Source: Gemmatimonadales bacterium
GTDB lineage: Bacteria > Gemmatimonadota > Gemmatimonadetes > Gemmatimonadales > GWC2-71-9
Reading direction: 5' to 3'
NCBI GenBank assembly: GCA_036500345.1
Contig: DASYCE010000015.1
Span: 124,001 to 188,000, forward strand
Length of the DNA stretch: 64,000 bases
The notes under the pieces were generated by a model. That model ran no database searches and had not been told where the DNA came from. It saw only the letters and a program-made list of their open reading frames with translations. Position numbers and translations under genes: made by a program. Below are positions 28,918-40,986 of this stretch, piece by piece (position 1 is the first letter of the stretch; each line of letters opens with the position of its first letter).

Positions 28918-29372
28918 GCGGCGCCGCGCCTCCGCGGTCGGATCAGCCGACGAAACTGGTTGATGACGCCGGCACCGGTACGAGCGTTCCGAAGGACGGT
29001 GGCCACGTCGACGACCGCGGCGTCGACTTCCTCCTGTGCCACCTCGACTACGGCATCGAGGTCGGCGAGCCGCCGCTTGGCACGCTTGACGCCGCGCTCG
29101 ATGTCGTAGCGGACCCGCCGCGTCGTTTCGATGATTTCCTGCGCCTCATCGCGGGCCATGCGGGCGACCTCGGTGCCGCTTTCGCCAAACTGCTTCACCG
29201 CTTCGAGAGTCGGCGCAAGTTCGAGTCGGAGCTGCGCCACTTCGCGCGCGAGCGAGGCGGTCCGCTGCTGCGCCTCGCGGAGCGCGGCGAAGATCATCAC
29301 TGCGACAAGCGCGATCGCGGTGGCGATCACCACGAGCGAGAGTGCGATCACCGGTCCCACCCATCCAGCCAT
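28914..29372 (-). CDS. DUF948-like single-TM coiled-coil protein
   Basis: A 152-aa protein with one N-terminal TM helix (about residues 8-32), then a long helical region with heptad-like pattern (AQLRLELAPTLEAVKQFG) and a basic C-terminus (RRLIRPRRRG). It resembles the DUF948/YtxH-type envelope stress proteins. Function unknown. It is divergent from murA. Confidence 0.65.
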   Translation of the reverse strand: MAGWVGPVIALSLVVIATAIALVAVMIFAALREAQQRTASLAREVAQLRLELAPTLEAVKQFGESGTEVARMARDEAQEIIETTRRVRYDIERGVKRAKRRLADLDAVVEVAQEEVDAAVVDVATVLRNARTGAGVINQFRRLIRPRRRGAA

Positions 29373-29388
29373 GGTCGCCTCGGTGCTG

Positions 29389-29416
29389 TTGATCGTGAAG
29401 AGCCGAAAGCTAACGC
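29389..29416 (+). promoter_or_regulatory. Candidate promoter of murA
   Basis: TTGATC (29389-29394), 16 bp, then TAACGC (29411-29416). It leaves a leader of about 45 bases containing a short GACCGC-TT-GCGGTC palindrome. No Shine-Dalgarno is obvious before the murA ATG. Confidence 0.35.
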
Positions 29417-29467
29417 TGACGCTCCGGACCGCTTGCGGTCGCCACCGGGCGAGACGAGCTTTGCCCG

Positions 29468-30751
29468 ATGCCTCCGCGTTTCGTGGTGACAGGTCGCCAG
29501 CCGCTGGCCGGAACGATCCGGCCGGCCGGCAACAAGAACGCGGCCCTGCCGGTCATCGCAGCCACGCTCCTGGCAGCCGAGCCTGTCACGCTGCACAACA
29601 TTCCCCGCATCCGCGACGTCGAGACCCTCCTCGATCTGCTGGTCGACCTCGGCGCCACGGTGGACTGGGCGGCCAGCAACACGCTGCGGGTCGATACCCG
29701 CGGAGTGCGCCCCAAGCCGCTCGACCCGGTCCTCTGCACCCGGATCCGCGCGTCGATCCTCCTCGCCGGCCCGCTCCTCGCCCGGTTCGGCAAAGTCGTG
29801 CTCCCCCCTCCGGGAGGAGACGTCATCGGGCGGCGTCGCGTCGACACCCATTTCCTCGCGCTCGAGCGCCTCGGCGCGGCGGTCACCCTCGGCGACAGCT
29901 ACACGATCGAGGCGAAACGACTCAAGGGGACCGACCTCTTTCTCGACGAACCCAGCGTCACCGGGACCGAAAACGCCCTGATGGCGGCGGTCATGGCCGA
30001 GGGCCGGACCACCCTTCGGAACGCCGCGTCCGAGCCGCATGTCCAGGACACCGCGCGCTTTCTCGTGGCGATCGGCGCGTCGATCGAGGGAATCGGCAGC
30101 AACACCTACACGATCGACGGCGGCAAGGCGCTGCGCGGCGGTGAGTACACCATCGGTCCGGACCATATCGAAATCGGCTCGTTCATCGGCCTGGCGGCGG
30201 TGACGAACGGTGATCTCACCATCACCCACGTTCGCCCCGATGACCTTCGCAGCACGCTCCTCGGCTTCGAGCGGCTCGGTGTCCGCGTCCGCATCCGCGG
30301 GAGCGAACTTCATGTGCCAGCGGGTCAGGAGCTGCGGGTCCATCCCGACCTCGGCGGCCATGTGCCCAAGCTCGAAGATGGTCCGTGGCCGGCGTTTCCG
30401 GCCGACGTCATGTCGATTGCGGTCGTCGCGGCGACGCAGTGCGAGGGGATGGTGCTGATTCACGAAAAGATGTTCGAGTCGCGGCTCTTCTTCGTCGACA
30501 AGCTGATCGGCATGGGGGCGCGCATCGTCCTGTGCGATCCGCATCGCGCGGTGATCAGCGGCGCCGCGCGGTTGCACGGCGGCAAGGTCGAGTCGCCCGA
30601 CATCCGCGCCGGCATGGCGATGGTGATCGCTGCGCTCGCGGCGGAGGGGCGCAGCGAAATCCACAACATCGGACAGATCGAGCGGGGATACGAGCGGATC
30701 GACGAGCGGCTGCGGGCCCTCGGCGCCGCGATCGAGCGTGTCGACAACTGA
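29468..30751 (+). CDS. murA: UDP-N-acetylglucosamine 1-carboxyvinyltransferase with Cys-to-Asp active site
   Basis: Transfers enolpyruvate from PEP to UDP-GlcNAc, the first committed step of peptidoglycan synthesis; 427 aa. Family features are [36 protein letters not shown] and a final [10 protein letters not shown]. In most MurA proteins the loop reads PGGC-x-IG-x-RP; here residue 118 is Asp ([13 protein letters not shown]; codon at 29819-29821). This same change makes mycobacterial and chlamydial MurA insensitive to fosfomycin while active. Confidence 0.96.
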   Translation: MPPRFVVTGRQPLAGTIRPAGNKNAALPVIAATLLAAEPVTLHNIPRIRDVETLLDLLVDLGATVDWAASNTLRVDTRGVRPKPLDPVLCTRIRASILLAGPLLARFGKVVLPPPGGDVIGRRRVDTHFLALERLGAAVTLGDSYTIEAKRLKGTDLFLDEPSVTGTENALMAAVMAEGRTTLRNAASEPHVQDTARFLVAIGASIEGIGSNTYTIDGGKALRGGEYTIGPDHIEIGSFIGLAAVTNGDLTITHVRPDDLRSTLLGFERLGVRVRIRGSELHVPAGQELRVHPDLGGHVPKLEDGPWPAFPADVMSIAVVAATQCEGMVLIHEKMFESRLFFVDKLIGMGARIVLCDPHRAVISGAARLHGGKVESPDIRAGMAMVIAALAAEGRSEIHNIGQIERGYERIDERLRALGAAIERVDN

Positions 30752-31502
30752 CGAAGTTCGCCTTCCGGGACCGGTGCCGCGCTGGGAGGTTCCGGGGTGG
30801 CGTGAGCGGTTCGGCATCAGCGCCGGGATTACCGGCCGCGGCGAGGACCCAGCCGATCCATTCGACCTCGGACTCTGGACATCGCAGCCGGTCGCGAAGG
30901 TGATGGAGCGGTGGCGCCAGTTCCGCTCGACCTTCCCGCCCGACTCCTCCTTCGTGATGGCGCACCAAGTCCACGGCACAGCGGTTCGCTGGCACGATCG
31001 CGCGCCCGCGTCAGGCGGATGGACGATCCTGGAGGGATTGGATGGTCACGCGACCGATACCCCGGGACTGATCCTGCTGGTCACGGTCGCCGACTGCGTA
31101 CCGGTGTATGTCGCGGCGCCGGAGCACGGAGTGGTGGCGCTGCTGCACGCCGGATGGCGCGGGACCGCCGGGAGAATTCTGGAGCAGGGAATTCAGCGGA
31201 TCCGCGAGGCGTGTGGCGCAAATGCAGATGAGACCGTAATGCATTGTGGCGTTGCGATTTCCGGTCCCTGTTATGAAGTGGGTTCCGAAGTAACATCCGC
31301 AGTGGGAATTCCCACAACGGCCCCGGCGAAGCAGCATCTCGATCTCCGTTCGATCCTCGCCGAACAGGGGCGCCAGCTCGGGATCGGGGAGGTCACGGTC
31401 AGCGGACACTGCACCGCGGTCGAGTCCCGGAGTTTCTTCTCGCATCGGCGCTCGGGCGGGAGTGACGGCAGGATGATCGCGTGGCTCGGGATCGAACGGT
31501 GA
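30738..31502 (+). CDS. pgeF: PgeF/YfiH-family (multicopper-oxidase-like fold) protein
   Basis: A 254-aa protein of the laccase-domain YfiH family, reported as a peptidoglycan-editing or purine nucleoside phosphorylase-like enzyme. Metal motifs are [20 protein letters not shown] and [12 protein letters not shown], plus a C-terminal [11 protein letters not shown] start at 30738 overlaps murA by 14 bp. Bases 31,201-31,320 are less GC-rich (about 55% by hand count) than the surroundings. Confidence 0.88.
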   Translation: MSTTDEVRLPGPVPRWEVPGWRERFGISAGITGRGEDPADPFDLGLWTSQPVAKVMERWRQFRSTFPPDSSFVMAHQVHGTAVRWHDRAPASGGWTILEGLDGHATDTPGLILLVTVADCVPVYVAAPEHGVVALLHAGWRGTAGRILEQGIQRIREACGANADETVMHCGVAISGPCYEVGSEVTSAVGIPTTAPAKQHLDLRSILAEQGRQLGIGEVTVSGHCTAVESRSFFSHRRSGGSDGRMIAWLGIER

Positions 31503-31530
31503 GGGACGGTCCGGAGCGGTGATTCGTCAG

Positions 31531-31560
31531 TTGACGCCCCTGCTCGCAGTGAGCTATCTT
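31531..31560 (+). promoter_or_regulatory. Candidate promoter of the nusA-infB operon
   Basis: TTGACG (31531-31536, 5/6), 18 bp, then TATCTT (31555-31560). It gives a leader of about 140 bases before nusA. I see no coding gene in the leader; the 62-codon frame at 31519 does not resemble RimP. Confidence 0.5.
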
Positions 31561-31706
31561 ATGGTGTTGGGGCAACTTGCGCAGGTCTGCGAGGTGTCGG
31601 GTGTCCCCCGGCACTTTTTCTTTCTCCCCGCACATTGGCCCCTGTTCCGTTCGGCTCCGCGGCATCGCCGGGACCGGCACTGTAACTGGGAAGCAGGAGA
31701 AGTCTG

Positions 31707-33032
31707 ATGGCGACATCGGCCGACTTGGTATCCGCATTCCGCGAATTGTCGAATGCCAAGCAACTGGACCGCTCGGAATTGCTCGATTTGCTGCGCGACG
31801 GAATTCACGCCGCGCTGATGAAGAAGTACGGGCCCAATGTCCGCTTCGAGCTCAACGTTGACGAGTTGCAGGGGACGCTGCAGGTGATCCGGCTGCGCCA
31901 GGTCGTCGAGACGATCGAGGACCCGAGTTCGCAGATCGGAATCGACGAGGCGCGGTTCGAAGATCCGGACTTCCAGGCCGGCGACATGCTCGAAGAGGAA
32001 GTCCCGTTCGAGGTCCTCGGCAGGCTCGCGGTCCAGGCGGCCAAGCAGCGGATCATCCAGCGGGTGCGCGAAGGCGAACGGAACCGGATTCGTGACGAGT
32101 TCGCCAACAAGGTCGGCGATCTCCTCTCCGGCGAAATCCAGCAGATCGAACGCGGCAAGTTTGTGATCATGCTCAACAAGTTCCGCGAGGCGGAAGCGAT
32201 CGTACCATATCGCGAACAGAACCATCGCGAACATTTCCATCAGGGCGACACTATCCGTGCCGTGCTCAAGCGGCTCGAGGAGACGCCCAAGGGTCCGCGG
32301 CTGATTCTTTCTCGCGGGGATCCGCTCTTCGTCATCGCGCTGTTCAAGCTGGAAGTGCCCGAGATTCAGCAGGCAATCGTCGAAGTGCGCGGCATCGCTC
32401 GCGAGGTCGGCAGCCGGACCAAGGTTGCGGTGATCTCCCGCGACGATGCGATTGACCCCGTCGGCGCGTGCGTCGGTCTCAAGGGGTCGCGAGTCCAGGC
32501 GGTCGTCAACGAACTCGGCGGCGAACGGATCGATATCGTGCCGTGGTCGCCCGATCCGGAGCGCTTCGCCCGGCTGGCATTGGCGCCGGCACGGGTGGCG
32601 AAGGTCTTCTCTGATCCCGCCAGTAAGACGATCCAGGCGGTGGTGGATGAGGACCAGCTGTCGCTGGCGATCGGTCGCAACGGGCAGAACGTGCGACTGG
32701 CATCGGAACTGACCGGTTGGAAGATCGACCTCTACTCGAGCCGCGAGTGGCGGGAGCGGGGTGGAGAAGGGCCGCTGTTCGCACTCCCCGCGGTGGAAGA
32801 AGAGGCGGAGACTGTCGTGCCGCTGGCGCAGCTCGAGGGGCTCTCGCCCGAGCTGGTCGCGGTGCTCGATCAGGCGCGCTACACCACGCTGCAGGACGTC
32901 ATCGACCTCGAGCCGGAAGAGATCGCGAGAATCCCCGGCATGACGCCGGCGACGACCGAAGAACTGGTGAAGTTCCTCAGCGAACTGACCGAAGAGGAGC
33001 CAGACGGTGGCGACGCCGGGCGCACCGCATGA
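31707..33032 (+). CDS. nusA: Transcription termination/antitermination factor NusA
   Basis: RNA polymerase-binding factor of 441 aa. Order of domains: N-terminal RNAP-binding domain (about 1-125), S1 domain with RGKFVIMLNKFREAEAIVPYREQ (about 130-200), two KH domains (IDPVGACVGLKGSRVQAVVNELGGE region; SLAIGRNGQNVRLAS), and a C-terminal helix-hairpin-helix region (about 370-435) that includes EGLSPELVAVLD. GGGAAGCAGGAGAAG precedes the ATG. It heads a translation/export operon; rimP, usually upstream, is absent here. Confidence 0.97.
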   Translation: MATSADLVSAFRELSNAKQLDRSELLDLLRDGIHAALMKKYGPNVRFELNVDELQGTLQVIRLRQVVETIEDPSSQIGIDEARFEDPDFQAGDMLEEEVPFEVLGRLAVQAAKQRIIQRVREGERNRIRDEFANKVGDLLSGEIQQIERGKFVIMLNKFREAEAIVPYREQNHREHFHQGDTIRAVLKRLEETPKGPRLILSRGDPLFVIALFKLEVPEIQQAIVEVRGIAREVGSRTKVAVISRDDAIDPVGACVGLKGSRVQAVVNELGGERIDIVPWSPDPERFARLALAPARVAKVFSDPASKTIQAVVDEDQLSLAIGRNGQNVRLASELTGWKIDLYSSREWRERGGEGPLFALPAVEEEAETVVPLAQLEGLSPELVAVLDQARYTTLQDVIDLEPEEIARIPGMTPATTEELVKFLSELTEEEPDGGDAGRTA

Positions 33033-33336
33033 GGCGCTGCTTGGCCTGATCGGCCTCGGGGTTCGAGGCGGACTGGCGCTGCCCGGTGTGGAATTGACGC
33101 GGGCGTGGATTCGTCAGGGGAAGTGTGAAGCGGTGATTCTGGCGGCGGATGCCTCGCCGCGCGCGCGCCTCAAGGTGGCCCGGCTCGCGGAACGGACTGG
33201 GGTTCCCATTGTCACGGGGCCCGATGCGACAACTCTCGGGGCACGGCTCGGCCGACCCCCTGTCATGGTGGTGGGTGTGCGGGACCGGTCGCTGGCGGCG
33301 GGGATCATTGCCGCGGCGGCGCGGGCGACGGATTGA
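33007..33336 (+). CDS. L7Ae-like (YlxQ) RNA-binding protein
   Basis: A 109-aa L7Ae/L30e-fold protein between nusA and infB, the usual place of ylxQ. Features are LIGLGVRGGLALPG, VILAADASPRAR, and GVPIVTGPDATTLGARLG. GTG start overlaps the nusA end by 26 bp. The partner ylxR gene that often lies here is missing. Confidence 0.72.
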   Translation: MATPGAPHEALLGLIGLGVRGGLALPGVELTRAWIRQGKCEAVILAADASPRARLKVARLAERTGVPIVTGPDATTLGARLGRPPVMVVGVRDRSLAAGIIAAAARATD

Positions 33337-33347
33337 CGGAGGAGTGA

Positions 33348-36137
<2,790 letters not shown>

Positions 36138-36143
36138 GGCGTC

Positions 36144-36515
36144 ATGGCAGGACACGGTTCCTCACGGCGGCCGGAACAGGTCGCGGAAAGCGTTCGCGCG
36201 ACGCTGGCGAAAGCGCTCCTTCGCGGCGAGGTGCGTGATCCGCGGGTAACGATGGTGACGGTCAGCGGCGTGGAAGTCACCCGCGACCTCGGACATGCCA
36301 CGATCCGTGTCGTACCGCACGGCACGCCGGAAGAGAAGGATGCCGCCGTCGCCGGACTGCAGAGCGCGGCCGGCTACCTGCGGCGGATGGTGGCGAAGAC
36401 GTTGACGACGCGCACGGTACCGGAGCTGCACTTTGTGCTCGATCGCGGCCTGGAGCACGCGCGCCGGATCAATGAGCTCCTTGCAGGACTGAAGCGGGAT
36501 GGGGAGGCCTCCTGA
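36144..36515 (+). CDS. rbfA: 30S ribosome-binding factor RbfA
   Basis: KH-fold 16S maturation factor, 123 aa. Features: RRPEQVAESVRATLAKAL at the N-terminus, VTVSGVEVTRDLGHATIRV, and RTVPELHFVLDRGLEHARRI near the end. It lies 6 bp after infB in the usual order. Confidence 0.95.
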   Translation: MAGHGSSRRPEQVAESVRATLAKALLRGEVRDPRVTMVTVSGVEVTRDLGHATIRVVPHGTPEEKDAAVAGLQSAAGYLRRMVAKTLTTRTVPELHFVLDRGLEHARRINELLAGLKRDGEAS

Positions 36516-36529
36516 TCAAGGAGGATGCG

Positions 36530-37387
36530 GTGATCGGTGGTTTGCTCATTGACAAGCCGGCTGGATGGACGTCGCACGATGTCGTGGCGGCGGTGCGGCG
36601 CGCACTCGGGACGCGTGCTGTGGGGCATGCCGGGACGCTCGATCCGTTTGCAACCGGCCTGCTGATCGTGCTGGTGGGGAAGGCGACGCGACTGGCGCGC
36701 TATGTCGAGGCACTCCGCAAGCGGTACCTCGCGACGGTCCGCTTTGGCAGCGCGACCGACACGGAGGATCTCACCGGCACGGTGATCGCCGCCTCCACGC
36801 CTGATGCCTGGCCCGCGATGGATGCGATGTGCGATGCTGCGTCGTCGCTGGTCGGATCGCGGTCGCAGCGACCGCCTGCGTTTTCGGCCAAGCACGTCGG
36901 CGGCACGCGGAGCCATGTGCTGGCACGGCGCGGCGAAGCGGTGACCCTCCGTGACGTCACGGTGCAGGTGCACGAGGTGACGGTCGAACGGTGGAGTCCG
37001 CCGGATCTCGACATGGCGGCGGTGGTTGGTCGCGGAACCTATGTGCGGGCGATGGCGCGAGAACTGGGAGAGCGGTGCGGCATCCCGGCGCATTGTGCGG
37101 CATTGCGGCGCGCGGCGATCGGCCCCTTTTCGGTGGAACAGGCGATCGCGCCGACGGCGGTCAACCGATCGCATCTGATCCCGGCAGCGGCGCTGCTGCC
37201 AGCATTGCCGTCGGAACGGATTGATGCCGCGGCCGTGCGCGAGATCTCGTTTGGCCGGGCGATCCCCCAGCGCGAGAATGCTCAGGGGACCGGCGCCCTG
37301 CTCGGCGAGGATGGACGCCTCATCGCCACGGCGGACGGGCGTGACGGGATCTGGCATCCGGTGGTCGTGTTCGAGGCACCGGGTTGA
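36530..37387 (+). CDS. truB: tRNA pseudouridine-55 synthase TruB
   Basis: Converts U55 of tRNA to pseudouridine; 285 aa. The catalytic Asp lies in GHAGTLDPFATGLL (motif II), preceded by LLIDKPAGWTSHDVV and followed by KRYLATVRFGSATDTEDLTG. The start is GTG 36530. The stop overlaps ribF. Confidence 0.95.
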   Translation: MIGGLLIDKPAGWTSHDVVAAVRRALGTRAVGHAGTLDPFATGLLIVLVGKATRLARYVEALRKRYLATVRFGSATDTEDLTGTVIAASTPDAWPAMDAMCDAASSLVGSRSQRPPAFSAKHVGGTRSHVLARRGEAVTLRDVTVQVHEVTVERWSPPDLDMAAVVGRGTYVRAMARELGERCGIPAHCAALRRAAIGPFSVEQAIAPTAVNRSHLIPAAALLPALPSERIDAAAVREISFGRAIPQRENAQGTGALLGEDGRLIATADGRDGIWHPVVVFEAPG

Positions 37388-38316
37388 TGGCTTCGGCGAG
37401 CGTGGTAACGGTTGGCACCTTCGACGGTGTGCATCGCGGGCATCATGCCGTGCTCGAATCGGTAGTGGAGCGAGCCCGTCGGCGCGGGATGGAAAGCGTG
37501 CTGGTCACCTTCGAGCCGCATCCGCTCGACGTGGTGAATCCGCAGGCGGCGCCGCCGCGATTGACGACGGCGCTCGAACGACTTGAAGCGGTCGCCACCA
37601 GCGCTATCGATCGCGTCGTGGTGCTCGCCTTCGACCGGCGGATGGCGACGCAGTCCCCGGAGGAGTTCGTCGACCGAATCCTCAGGGAACGATGCGCGAT
37701 GCAGGAACTCGTGATCGGGCACGACCACGGATTTGGGCGGGGACGCGCCGGCGATGTCGATACCCTGCGGGCGCTGGGGAAGGTGCGGGGCTTTCCCGTC
37801 GACGTGGTGGACGCGGTGTCGATCGACGGTGTACCGGTGTCGAGCACCGTGATCAGGCGGGCCGTCGCGGGCGGCGATCTCGGCGGTGCCGCGCGGTGGC
37901 TCGGGCGACGCTATGCGCTGAGCGGGGTGGTGCAGCACGGAGCGAAGCGGGGACGTGTCCTCGGCTTTCCGACGCTCAATCTTGCGGCGCCCGCCCGCAA
38001 GCTGCTGCCGCCCGACGGCGTCTATGCGGTGGTCGTGGAGACGCCCGCCGGACGATTCGGCGGCATGATGAATCAGGGGCACCGCCCGACGTTCGATGAT
38101 GGAGGTCGCCTGCTCGAGGCGCACCTCTTCGGGCTGGACCGGGAGCTGTACGACTGTGCGGTACGCGTGGAATGGGTCGCGTATCTGCGCGAGATTCGCC
38201 GCTTCGAGGGCGTGGCGGCGCTCCAGCAGCAGCTGGAGGGTGATCGCCTGCATGCCGTGGCCGCACTGGCCGCCGCACGCGTGGACCTTGACGCGCCGCT
38301 TGTGGCGCCTGAGTGA
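37387..38316 (+). CDS. ribF: Bifunctional riboflavin kinase / FAD synthetase
   Basis: Makes FMN and then FAD; 309 aa. The N-terminal adenylyltransferase domain has TVGTFDGVHRGHHAVL (HxGH motif), VTFEPHPLDVV and the VSSTVIRRAV segment. The C-terminal flavokinase domain has LGFPTLNL (PTAN-like) and the PPDGVYAVVVE / LYDCAVRVEW strands. ATG 37387 shares its first base with the truB stop; a TTG at 37384 is the only upstream alternative. Confidence 0.95.
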   Translation: MASASVVTVGTFDGVHRGHHAVLESVVERARRRGMESVLVTFEPHPLDVVNPQAAPPRLTTALERLEAVATSAIDRVVVLAFDRRMATQSPEEFVDRILRERCAMQELVIGHDHGFGRGRAGDVDTLRALGKVRGFPVDVVDAVSIDGVPVSSTVIRRAVAGGDLGGAARWLGRRYALSGVVQHGAKRGRVLGFPTLNLAAPARKLLPPDGVYAVVVETPAGRFGGMMNQGHRPTFDDGGRLLEAHLFGLDRELYDCAVRVEWVAYLREIRRFEGVAALQQQLEGDRLHAVAALAAARVDLDAPLVAPE

Positions 38317-38318
38317 CG

Positions 38319-40001
38319 ATGCTTTCGACGATTCGCAATCGCATGATTCTGATCGGGCTGCTGATCCTGGCATCGATCATCTATCTCATCCCGCGCAACG
38401 TCACCGTGCGCCAGCGGGACGCGCAGGGCGGACTGCACGATGTGCAGCATCGTCAGGTGCCGATCAAGTACGGGCTCGATCTGCAAGGCGGGATGCATCT
38501 CTCGCTGGGGCTCGACACCACCGTCAAGAAGGTGTCCGATCCCGCGAACGCCATCGACCTCGCCCTGATCGTGCTCCGCAAGCGCATCGACGATTTCGGC
38601 GTCGCAGAGCCGTTGATCCAGAAGCTCGGCAACGATCAGATCGTCGTTGAGCTCCCCGGACTTACCGAACCCGATCGCGCCATCGGCATCGTGCAGAGCC
38701 AGGCGTTCCTCGAGTTCCGCCTGACCGACAAAACCGGCGCGCTCGACGCCGCACTTCCCCAGATGGACCGCGCCCTGACCCGGCTCGGCATCAAGGGAAC
38801 CGGCCCCGCGCCCAAGGCGAGTGGCGTGGCGGCGTTGCTCGGATCGGATACCAGCAAGAAGGGAACGCTCAAGTCCGACAGCGGCAAGAAGACGCACGCC
38901 GACTCCGTGGCCTCCGACACCACGACGGCGCAGGCGATCCTCAGCTCGCTGATCCATCCGGCCAGCGATATCGGTGTACAGGCGCTTCCGGGCGAATACG
39001 CTGTCCTCGAAACGGCATACAACCGGGTCGATACCCTGCTGAACATTCCCGACGTGAAGAGACTCTGGCCGCGCGGCGTGGAGTTCAAGTGGTCGCAGGA
39101 CCCCATCTCGGTGGGAACGCAGAGCTACCGGATGCTGTATGCCCTCTCCGACAAGGCGATTGTCGACGGATCGCACCTCACGCATGCGGCAGCGCAGATC
39201 GATCCGCTGACGCAGAAGCGCGTCGTCACCTTCACGCTCGATCGTTCGGGCGGACGGATCTTCGGCGCGGAAACCGGCCGGCATGTCGGCGACTACATGG
39301 CGATCGTGCTGAACAACAAGGTGCAGGGGCCGCCGCCGGTCATCGAAAGCCAGATCAATCAGAACGGCCAGATCGAACTCGGCAATCGCTCGCTCGCCGA
39401 TGCGCAGGATCTGGCGCTTACCCTGAGTGCCGGCGCCCTCCCGGTGCCGCTCAAGGTCCTCGATGAGCGCCAGGTCGGCGCCTCCCTCGGCGCCGACTCG
39501 ATCCACGACGGCATGGTGGCAGGGCTGGTCGGTACGCTGATGGTCATCATCATCATGGTCGGCTACTACCGCTGGTCTGGTGTGCTGGCCGTAGCGGCGC
39601 TGGGACTCTACGTCCTCTTCACGCTGGCGGGGCTCGCGGCGGTGCAGGCGACGCTCACGCTCCCCGGACTCGCCGGTCTGGTGCTGTCAGTCGGCATAGC
39701 GGTCGATGCCAACGTGCTGATCTTCGAGCGCATCCGCGAAGAATTGATCGCGGGTCGTTCGGTCCGCGTGGCCGTCGACGAGGGATTCAAGCACGCGATG
39801 AACGCCATCGTCGATTCCAACGTGTCGACTGTCGTCACCGCGCTCTTCCTCTTCCAGTTCGGCACCGGCCCGGTCAAGGGATTTGCCGTGACGCTCATCA
39901 TGGGTATCGCGGCCTCGATGGTCACCGCGGTGTTCGTGACCAAGACTTTCTTCCTGCTGTGGCTGCAGCGCCGGCCCACGGCTACAACGCTGAGTATCTG
40001 A
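38319..40001 (+). CDS. secD: Protein translocase subunit SecD
   Basis: RND-type membrane protein (about 560 aa) that with SecF drives late Sec-dependent export. Features: one N-terminal TM helix, KYGLDLQGGMHLSLGLD, the periplasmic P1 region, a charged Lys/Ser/Asp-rich insert near residues 185-215, VIESQINQNGQIELG, and five C-terminal TM helices with GLAGLVLSVGIAVDANVLIFERIREEL. GTG 38313 is an alternative start overlapping ribF. No yajC gene is between ribF and secD. Confidence 0.95.
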   Translation: MLSTIRNRMILIGLLILASIIYLIPRNVTVRQRDAQGGLHDVQHRQVPIKYGLDLQGGMHLSLGLDTTVKKVSDPANAIDLALIVLRKRIDDFGVAEPLIQKLGNDQIVVELPGLTEPDRAIGIVQSQAFLEFRLTDKTGALDAALPQMDRALTRLGIKGTGPAPKASGVAALLGSDTSKKGTLKSDSGKKTHADSVASDTTTAQAILSSLIHPASDIGVQALPGEYAVLETAYNRVDTLLNIPDVKRLWPRGVEFKWSQDPISVGTQSYRMLYALSDKAIVDGSHLTHAAAQIDPLTQKRVVTFTLDRSGGRIFGAETGRHVGDYMAIVLNNKVQGPPPVIESQINQNGQIELGNRSLADAQDLALTLSAGALPVPLKVLDERQVGASLGADSIHDGMVAGLVGTLMVIIIMVGYYRWSGVLAVAALGLYVLFTLAGLAAVQATLTLPGLAGLVLSVGIAVDANVLIFERIREELIAGRSVRVAVDEGFKHAMNAIVDSNVSTVVTALFLFQFGTGPVKGFAVTLIMGIAASMVTAVFVTKTFFLLWLQRRPTATTLSI

Positions 40002-40005
40002 TATC

Positions 40006-40983
40006 ATGGTTCGCATCTTCGCAGACGCTGCCTACGACTTCATCGGTTTCCGTCGCCGCGCGATCTTTGCCACGATCATCCTCTTTTGCGTCGGGGTGAT
40101 CGCGATGATCGTCCGGACGCCGGCGATCAACTACTCCGTCGAATTCACTGGCGGCACGCTGGTGCAGGTCACGATCCTGCAGGGGAATCCGTCGCAGGCC
40201 GATCTCCGCACCGGTCTTGAGCGCGCGTCGCTCGTCGATCCCGAGATCACGCCGTTCGGACCGAAGCAGTACGTGATCCGCGCGCGCACCGCGGTCGGCA
40301 ACGATCCCGACAACACGCACGTCACCGCCAAGGCGATCTCCACCGGCCTCGACAACGTGGTGGGCGCGGGGCACTATCGCGTGGACGACACCGAAGCGGT
40401 CGGCCCCAAGGTCGGCAAGGAACTTCGCACCAAGGCGTTCCTCGCGATCTTCCTCTCGTTCTTCGCGGTGCTGGCCTATCTCGCCTACCGGTTCGAATGG
40501 CGCTTCGGACTCGCCGCCGTCGTCGCAACGTTCCACGACATCGTCCTCACCATCTGCTTCATCGCGGTGATGCGGATCGAAGTGTCGCTCGTCGTCGTCG
40601 CGGCGGTGCTGTCGATGGTCGGGTATTCACTCAACGACACCATCGTCATCTTCGACCGCGTTCGCGAGAATCTCCGCAAGAATCGCCGTGACCACCTCAT
40701 CGAGGTGATGAATCGGTCGATCAACGAGACGCTGCCACGATCGGTGCTGACCCACACCACCGCGCTGGCGACGCTCTGCGCGCTGGCGATCTTCGGCGGC
40801 CCGGTCATCCGTCCGTTCGCGCTGGTCATGTTCTTCGGTGTCTTCACCGGCACCTTCTCGTCGGTCTTCATCGCTGCGCCGGTGCTGCTGATCATCGAAG
40901 GCCGGTGGCCCGGAGTCGACGGACGCGGCGTCAAGGTGGGCGGCAAGACCACCTCGACGAGGGGCCGCACCCAGCCGGTCTGA
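40006..40983 (+). CDS. secF: Protein translocase subunit SecF
   Basis: Partner of SecD, 325 aa. Features: INYSVEFTGGTLVQV after the first TM helix, and the signature VAAVLSMVGYSLNDTIVIFDRVRENLRK with five further TM helices. A short basic tail (TSTRGRTQPV) follows. It starts 4 bp after secD, as an adjacent pair. Confidence 0.96.
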   Translation: MVRIFADAAYDFIGFRRRAIFATIILFCVGVIAMIVRTPAINYSVEFTGGTLVQVTILQGNPSQADLRTGLERASLVDPEITPFGPKQYVIRARTAVGNDPDNTHVTAKAISTGLDNVVGAGHYRVDDTEAVGPKVGKELRTKAFLAIFLSFFAVLAYLAYRFEWRFGLAAVVATFHDIVLTICFIAVMRIEVSLVVVAAVLSMVGYSLNDTIVIFDRVRENLRKNRRDHLIEVMNRSINETLPRSVLTHTTALATLCALAIFGGPVIRPFALVMFFGVFTGTFSSVFIAAPVLLIIEGRWPGVDGRGVKVGGKTTSTRGRTQPV

Positions 40984-40986
40984 CCG

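Noticed and set aside
29427-29440. GACCGC-TT-GCGGTC as a regulatory palindrome before murA
   Set aside because: Short and without a known protein match; such palindromes arise often by chance.
31519-31707. A 62-codon frame before nusA as rimP
   Set aside because: It shows none of the RimP pattern, begins over the promoter and has no ribosome-binding site.
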